From: Ectocarpus siliculosus
Lineage: Eukaryota; Sar; Phaeophyceae; Ectocarpales; Ectocarpaceae
Direction of reading: 5' to 3'
Length of the DNA stretch: 23,989 nucleotides
Assembly (NCBI GenBank): GCA_000310025.1
Contig: FN648851.1
Span: forward strand, 7,033-31,021
Numbering within the stretch: position 1 is the first letter of the stretch; the number at the start of each line of letters is the position of its first letter. A program made the position numbers and the translations under genes. Shown in pieces: positions 20,201-23,989 of this stretch. The notes beneath the pieces were generated by a model that was not told the origin of the DNA, did no database searches, and saw only the letters and a list, made by a program, of their open reading frames with translations.

Positions 20201-23200
20201 TCTTGCGCTACGGTACATACGAAGAGACCAAGACATCACACTGACAAACGACGCAGACGCGCAAGAGTGGCAGGTGGTAGTGAAAATAGGCCCATTTGCG
20301 CACAAGCACCAGCTCCTCGTTGGCGCAGCACATCACAACACACGCTTGGGTTGTGTAGATCGAAAGTTGATTAAATTTTCAATACACAAACGACACACGC
20401 ACCTGTACACCAACCGCCCCGTTATATCCGCGAGTACGCTCTAGCACTTGGTGAAGGCAGTGTCGACATAATTACGAACATCCGGATGCCAAGTTATGTA
20501 CAGCAAAAGAAATGATGCCCTCGGTCGGTACGCCTATCGCGAGGTGCGTACCTTCGTTGAATTGAGTTGCATTACGATTGGCATGATGCACGGCATAACT
20601 CGGGGGTACACCAGGCAGGGGCGGCGGGGGCTGCCGGTGAACATGGTGACTCTGGTCGAAGGCTAAGCGTTGACGTCCAGAACAACCGGGCGGGGGGCGA
20701 TAAGTCTCGCCCCAGCAGTCGGTGTGGGCGTGCTGGGTGGCTATACCGGCGGGTGGTGGTGTGGGCAGGAGAGTCGTTGCAGGCGTACGGCTGGGAGGTT
20801 GCTGCAATCCATCTCCCGCAGGACGGGACTCGTCGAGCGACTCCCTGCCCTGCATCGCCGAGTTCACGCTGCGCCGTGACTCGTCGTATGAGCGTCCGCC
20901 GCCGCCACCGGTCGCAGCTGCGGCGGGGAGTGGTGCTCCGACAGATCGCTACCTTTGCATCTCCTCGTAGGTAGCGACTTGGACCTCTGCCTTCCGTATG
21001 AAGTCATGCACTGGCTCGCCCTCTCTGCGGTACTTGTAGAAAGTCTGGACCTTGATCCTCGCTGTGGTGATCTGGTCGGGTTCTGGCGACGTCGTCGTCG
21101 GCATGTCCGGATGATGAGCCTGTTAAGGGGGCAAGGCAAGAGGGTAGTGTCCCACGTGTAAATGCTTGTGTAGGACATCGAGGAGGACATCAATGCGTAC
21201 CAAATGCGGTCCCATCCGCGTGGGAGAGTTACGACCTGTTTCCCGCAATGAGCGACACATACCTCTTCGTACAGGTAGAGGCCGTATAGGTTATCTACAT
21301 ACGAAACGGCGGCTCGCGTACGGCCGGATGGCGTTAAATCCCACGCGCATCCTCAAATAACATCTTAGATCATATCCGCGCAGCACACATCGGCCGTAGT
21401 AGCATATCATTAACACGACAGTTAGGTTTGGCGCAGCTTTGGTAGGACGCACAGCCTATCAACTGCAGCAGCAGCAGCAATCACCCCTGTTACACGGCAC
21501 ACACGGCACTACCCGACAGCAAATATTACCTGTTTTCGCGGATGCGTTTGGCATCAAACTCTCGGGATTTCCGTACGGTCGGATACAATGCACCCTGACT
21601 ACTACAACCGCCCATGCACGTTGGGTGTTCCTGCCAACCGCACCCAAAGCAGGGGGGGTGTGGGTGTGGGTGTAGCGGCCGCTGCTTGTCGTGCGGCCAG
21701 TACACAAACGGTCGAACTACGATCATATGTATACCCACCCCCAAAGCACAGCCTTCTTCATAAGGTTACTTGACGACACAAACATTCAAGGCCTCTTCGG
21801 GCGTGGGTGGCCGTGGTCCCGCGGGTGACGCGAGACCACACGCGCATTGCCCGAAGAGGGGCCGTTTCTGGTAATAGCGGTGGGCCTTTCCGTATCGCTC
21901 CTCATTTGGACATCGACATCGCGTTAAATTTTGTTATTAAAAGAAAAAACCCCAAGACATGTCCTTTGTCTGAACTTGTTGTACACATGGAACACACGGA
22001 GGAGGGGCAAATGACGCCGAGCTAGCGTGAAAAAAGAACCAACTCACCGGGGACATGGCGGCGTTGTTGGAATCCACTAAGTCCGAGCCGTTCTGCCCTC
22101 CTAGCGCCGGGGGTGCGAAGATACTTCCGGTGGACGTTCCCACGGGCGCAACCACCGAACCTTGCTCATGTGATGTGACCTGCCCGTTAAGACGGAGGAT
22201 TGCGGAGACAATATGAACGGTGCCCCATCTACGTCCACTACGTTGCATTAGTGGTGCCCACCCAACCCCCCCCGGCACACACACACCCGCAGTAACTACG
22301 AAACACGAACAACGACACTCCCGTGTCGAACGGCGGCGCCGGAGGTTGGAGCAGGGCCAGTACTCAGATGAACACACCTCCTCATTTCGGCATCCTCTTC
22401 GTTGTGCAGTAAACGATCTTTGTCGATCGGTCTCGCGGGTGTAAAGGACTGTGTGTATCGTACGTACATGTATATATATCTGTACCTATAAAACAAAACT
22501 TTGTAGGCCGTTGTTGTCGTGGTCGTGGTCGTGGTCGTCGTTGTATATATGTATATGTGGTTAAAACGAGGGTCCCTTTCGTGGTCTGCGCGTATGTTGT
22601 ATGCTTTCGTGGTCTGCGCGACTGGCGCGCCCCAAGAGACAGGCTTCGCCTCGGGAAGTACAATGAAGTGAACATGGTATGGATTTGCGTACGCGCGAGG
22701 TCGGGAAGAAGAGCAACGCCATACCTATCAAAATAAATCGACACCGGGGTGGTCAATAGATGGGGGGTGCGAATGTCAACCCCACGCTATAAGAAGGATA
22801 CAGATAGACTCGACAGAAGGTATGGTCACAGACGGTGACAATCGGAACGTTTTACACCGGGCACCGTGCGGACGGATACACAAACGACAAGCGGCGGCGC
22901 CTCGCGATGGTGTAGTCTATGCGTTCAACGGACAGCAGTAAGTGCTCGTTTGAATTTCCGTCTGACCTAGACTAGAGGGCCTTCGTCCCAACACACGTAT
23001 AGACTAACGCACGGTACATCGCATGGGCCCACGACTACACAGCGAATACCTGTTCTAAACCTAGCGAAGAGCATGTTCAGGTCGAACAAACATCCTTCTT
23101 ATCATAGGCCTCGACGGAGGAACGAAAAGTCCATCTATGCTCGATTGGCTGCCACGGGAACTCCAAAATTGCGCCCATCGTACATGTAACTCACCGACGG

Positions 23201-23989
23201 GGCGGCGGGTGGGTTGTTCGGTACCTCTGCCTCGTCCTGCATTCCTTGCGCTTGTGCCGCCGGGGTCTCATCGCTTGGGATGCCCGCGGGACCTCCTTCG
23301 CGTCGCCCAGGAAGTAGAGACTGCAAGGGACAACCCCCAACCCATTACGAAAGGTTATTATCACGATGTGGCGAAATACGTAGGGTATCAAACGGGATAG
23401 ATGTGCATCCTCGCTTTTCAGATCCAATCGTTTGGAGGGAAAACGCGATCTAACCCATGTTTACGTAAATGCCGGCAGTCGGGTGCCGGGATGTTGGTAC
23501 GGGTAAACTGACGGGCGGCAAATCAGTTTGCGGACGTGTGACGATATGCGTGCCAATGGTTCGCGTCCAGCACTAAGCAAACGTTGCAAACCTGTCTCAG
23601 ACTCTTTTCCTAAACATAGAGATGCATTCGTAGATTAATTGCTAGGCTCAACGTAAAAATTAAAACGCAAAAACTAATCCTACATGCTTGTTTTGTGCTT
23701 GCACTTTTTGCAACCGTCGCGTCTTTCGACGAGTGACCTACATGTACAGGAGAATATCAATAGTGCCCGCTACCAGCCTGCTCACCGCAAGCCTGCCCGC
23801 CTGTACAACCCTGGTGTCCCTGTCTGCCCTGCTCCCGCCACCTGCTTCGTTCGCGCTGGAAGCTGCGAGTGCCGCTCGTAGGCTATCAGCCCTCTCTCTT
23901 TGTGCGGCGAGTGACGTTCGTTCTCCCGCCGCGCGCCGCTCAGCCCGTTCGCTCGCGGAATCCGTAACGCGTGGCCCGACAGTGGGGTG
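17204..23989 (-). CDS. Long multi-exon gene, unknown family (5' end outside window)
   Basis: Eight minus-strand exons join without a frame conflict: 23989-23786 (partial), 23320-23195, 22179-22048, 21119-20953, 20790-20552, 19782-19599, 17706-17665 and 17381-17204, giving 423 codons plus TAG. Strong sites include CTTGCG|GTGAGC, CCGTCG|GTGAGT, TCCCCG|GTGAGT and GAAG|GTACGC, and the acceptors CCCTTGCAG, CTTAACGGGCAG and CCCTTAACAG. Residues 1-45 form an Arg/Ala/Glu-rich probable coiled coil (ASERAERRAAGERTSLAAQR). Residues 69-165 are Pro/Ser/Thr/Gly-rich. Residues 173-209 are charged and helical (FYKYRREGEPVHDFIRKAEV). Residues 211-289 are Pro/His-rich, and 291-350 are helical (IEDLLDTLAERVLVRHPSVG, ALAHILAVARISKGSAKTFE). 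The tail is acidic (EQVLSEMEGVLASTE). No enzyme motif is seen; a scaffold or nuclear role would be guesswork. The last two exons are less certain: the 19599 exon could instead read through to a stop at 19553. Confidence 0.5.
17665..17706 (-). other. Candidate 42-nt microexon of the minus-strand gene
   Basis: CAACCAGCTCAG|T precedes VGEMVAHDLSDGN and an AACGG|GTAGAT donor. Its length is a multiple of three, so including or skipping it leaves the flanking exons (ending 19599 and starting 17381) in frame. Its frame extends upstream as a gene-like sequence (GVSHMNHNQLSVGEM). It could be optional, or longer than shown. Confidence 0.3.
18806..19583 (+). CDS. Candidate nested gene inside a minus-strand intron
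   Basis: Three plus-strand blocks join in phase 0: 18806-18982 (ATG start, MVYRCRFARPVQVPGDEADP, then an Ala/Gly-rich part and SSLDAVVKKSASFKT), 19244-19339 (EILPTLWPSSPVNRRSLAQN onward) and 19422-19583 (TGLTAGEAIRYVNRHHQRRA, then a basic and Cys-containing tail to TGA). That makes 144 residues. The acceptor at 19243 (TTCCGTTTCGACTGCAG) is good; the donors (ACG|GTGCCC, TTG|GTGACA) are weak. All of it lies within the 17707-19598 intron proposed for the minus-strand gene and stops 15 bp short of that gene's next exon. No domain is recognised. Confidence 0.28.
19969..20244 (+). CDS. Possible plus-strand exon in another minus-strand intron
   Basis: After an acceptor-like ATTTTATTTTCGGTACAG the plus strand is open for 92 codons to a TGA. 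It reads HCGPDVDGQRTFGYGDDHDC, then RTVLECDANNRARAFNVPHG, then a hydrophobic strand (LSLLYVVTGASSGHTLHVVV). It lies within the 19783-20551 intron of the minus-strand gene. No start codon or upstream exon was firmly linked, although its phase would also fit the exon ending at 18982 or 19339. The family is unknown. Confidence 0.25.
   Translation, partial: HCGPDVDGQRTFGYGDDHDCMGHPVRRRTVLECDANNRARAFNVPHGAADRRVHGKLSLLYVVTGASSGHTLHVVVLLLRYGTYEETKTSH
21464..21480 (+). repeat. Short CAG repeat
   Basis: TGCAGCAGCAGCAGCAA gives four to five CAG units within the 21120-22047 intron of the minus-strand gene. Confidence 0.8.
21792..21859. repeat. Long imperfect hairpin
   Basis: CCTCTTCGGGC (21792-21802) pairs perfectly with GCCCGAAGAGG (21849-21859). 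Inside, GTGGTC (21813-21818) pairs with GACCAC (21834-21839). The whole is a two-stem, roughly 70-nt foldback lying in the 21120-22047 intron of the minus-strand gene. It could be a small-RNA precursor or a chance structure. Confidence 0.5.
22507..22620 (+). repeat. GTGGTC simple repeat and a 17-bp direct repeat
   Basis: GTCGTGGTCGTGGTCGTGGT (about 22517-22536) is a short hexanucleotide array. Just after it, CTTTCGTGGTCTGCGCG occurs at 22576-22592 and again at 22604-22620. Both lie in the 22180-23194 intron of the minus-strand gene. Confidence 0.7.

Noticed and set aside
21937-22377. 146-codon minus-strand ORF as a single-exon gene
   Set aside because: Only its middle (22048-22179) is bounded by good splice sites and fits the multi-exon frame; the ends are intronic and low-complexity.
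22848-22862. GTTTTACACCGGG matching the start of the last oxygenase-like exon at 16744
   Set aside because: The 13-base match does not extend on either side, and a match of this length is expected by chance in 24 kb; it is not evidence for a duplicated exon.

Overview
The window looks like nuclear DNA of an intron-rich alga, most likely a brown alga (stramenopile). This rests on three things seen in the sequence. Coding signal comes in short pieces (about 80-540 nt) bounded by GT...AG sites with pyrimidine-rich acceptors, and there are no operons or Shine-Dalgarno signals. CAGCAG/CTGCTGTA-type motifs are scattered on both strands of the non-coding part, as I recall from Ectocarpus-like genomes. 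Base composition is near balanced, with long simple-sequence tracts. The organism call is inference. No rRNA, tRNA, CRISPR or bacterial-type feature was seen. All exon models were built by hand from reading frames, splice motifs and phase agreement, without transcripts or database searches.

Right part (about 14.5-24 kb, best supported). A plus-strand four-exon gene (14764-17100) encodes a 384-residue protein whose last exon reads as a double-stranded beta-helix, 2-oxoglutarate/Fe(II)-oxygenase-like domain. Its HxD motif appears directly after a splice junction. Facing it, 103 bp away, is the 3' end of a long minus-strand gene (17204 to beyond 23989) assembled from eight phase-compatible exons. 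It has a coiled-coil start, Pro/Ser/Thr-rich linkers and helical segments of no family I recognise. Plus-strand coding-like pieces lie inside two of its introns, so a nested gene is possible.

Left part (1-14.5 kb, accessory in character). Two weaker plus-strand gene models, A (838-2832) and B (9855-11181), are surrounded by repeats. These are a degenerate 16-nt tandem array (about 370-660), a perfect 66-bp palindrome (2298-2363), a 120-bp TC microsatellite (3333-3452), an AT-rich element with imperfect terminal inverted repeats (5525-5924), two inverted copies of a TTCCAAA-rich dispersed repeat (6041-6150 and 11894-12057), clusters of CAG/CTGCTGTA motifs, and several C homopolymers. The longest uninterrupted ORFs here (6783-7415, 8311-8820, 11520-12146) have no recognisable domain.

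The genes show no obvious joint pathway. The noteworthy arrangement is the tail-to-tail pair at 17.1 kb and the possible gene-within-intron at 18.8-19.6 kb.
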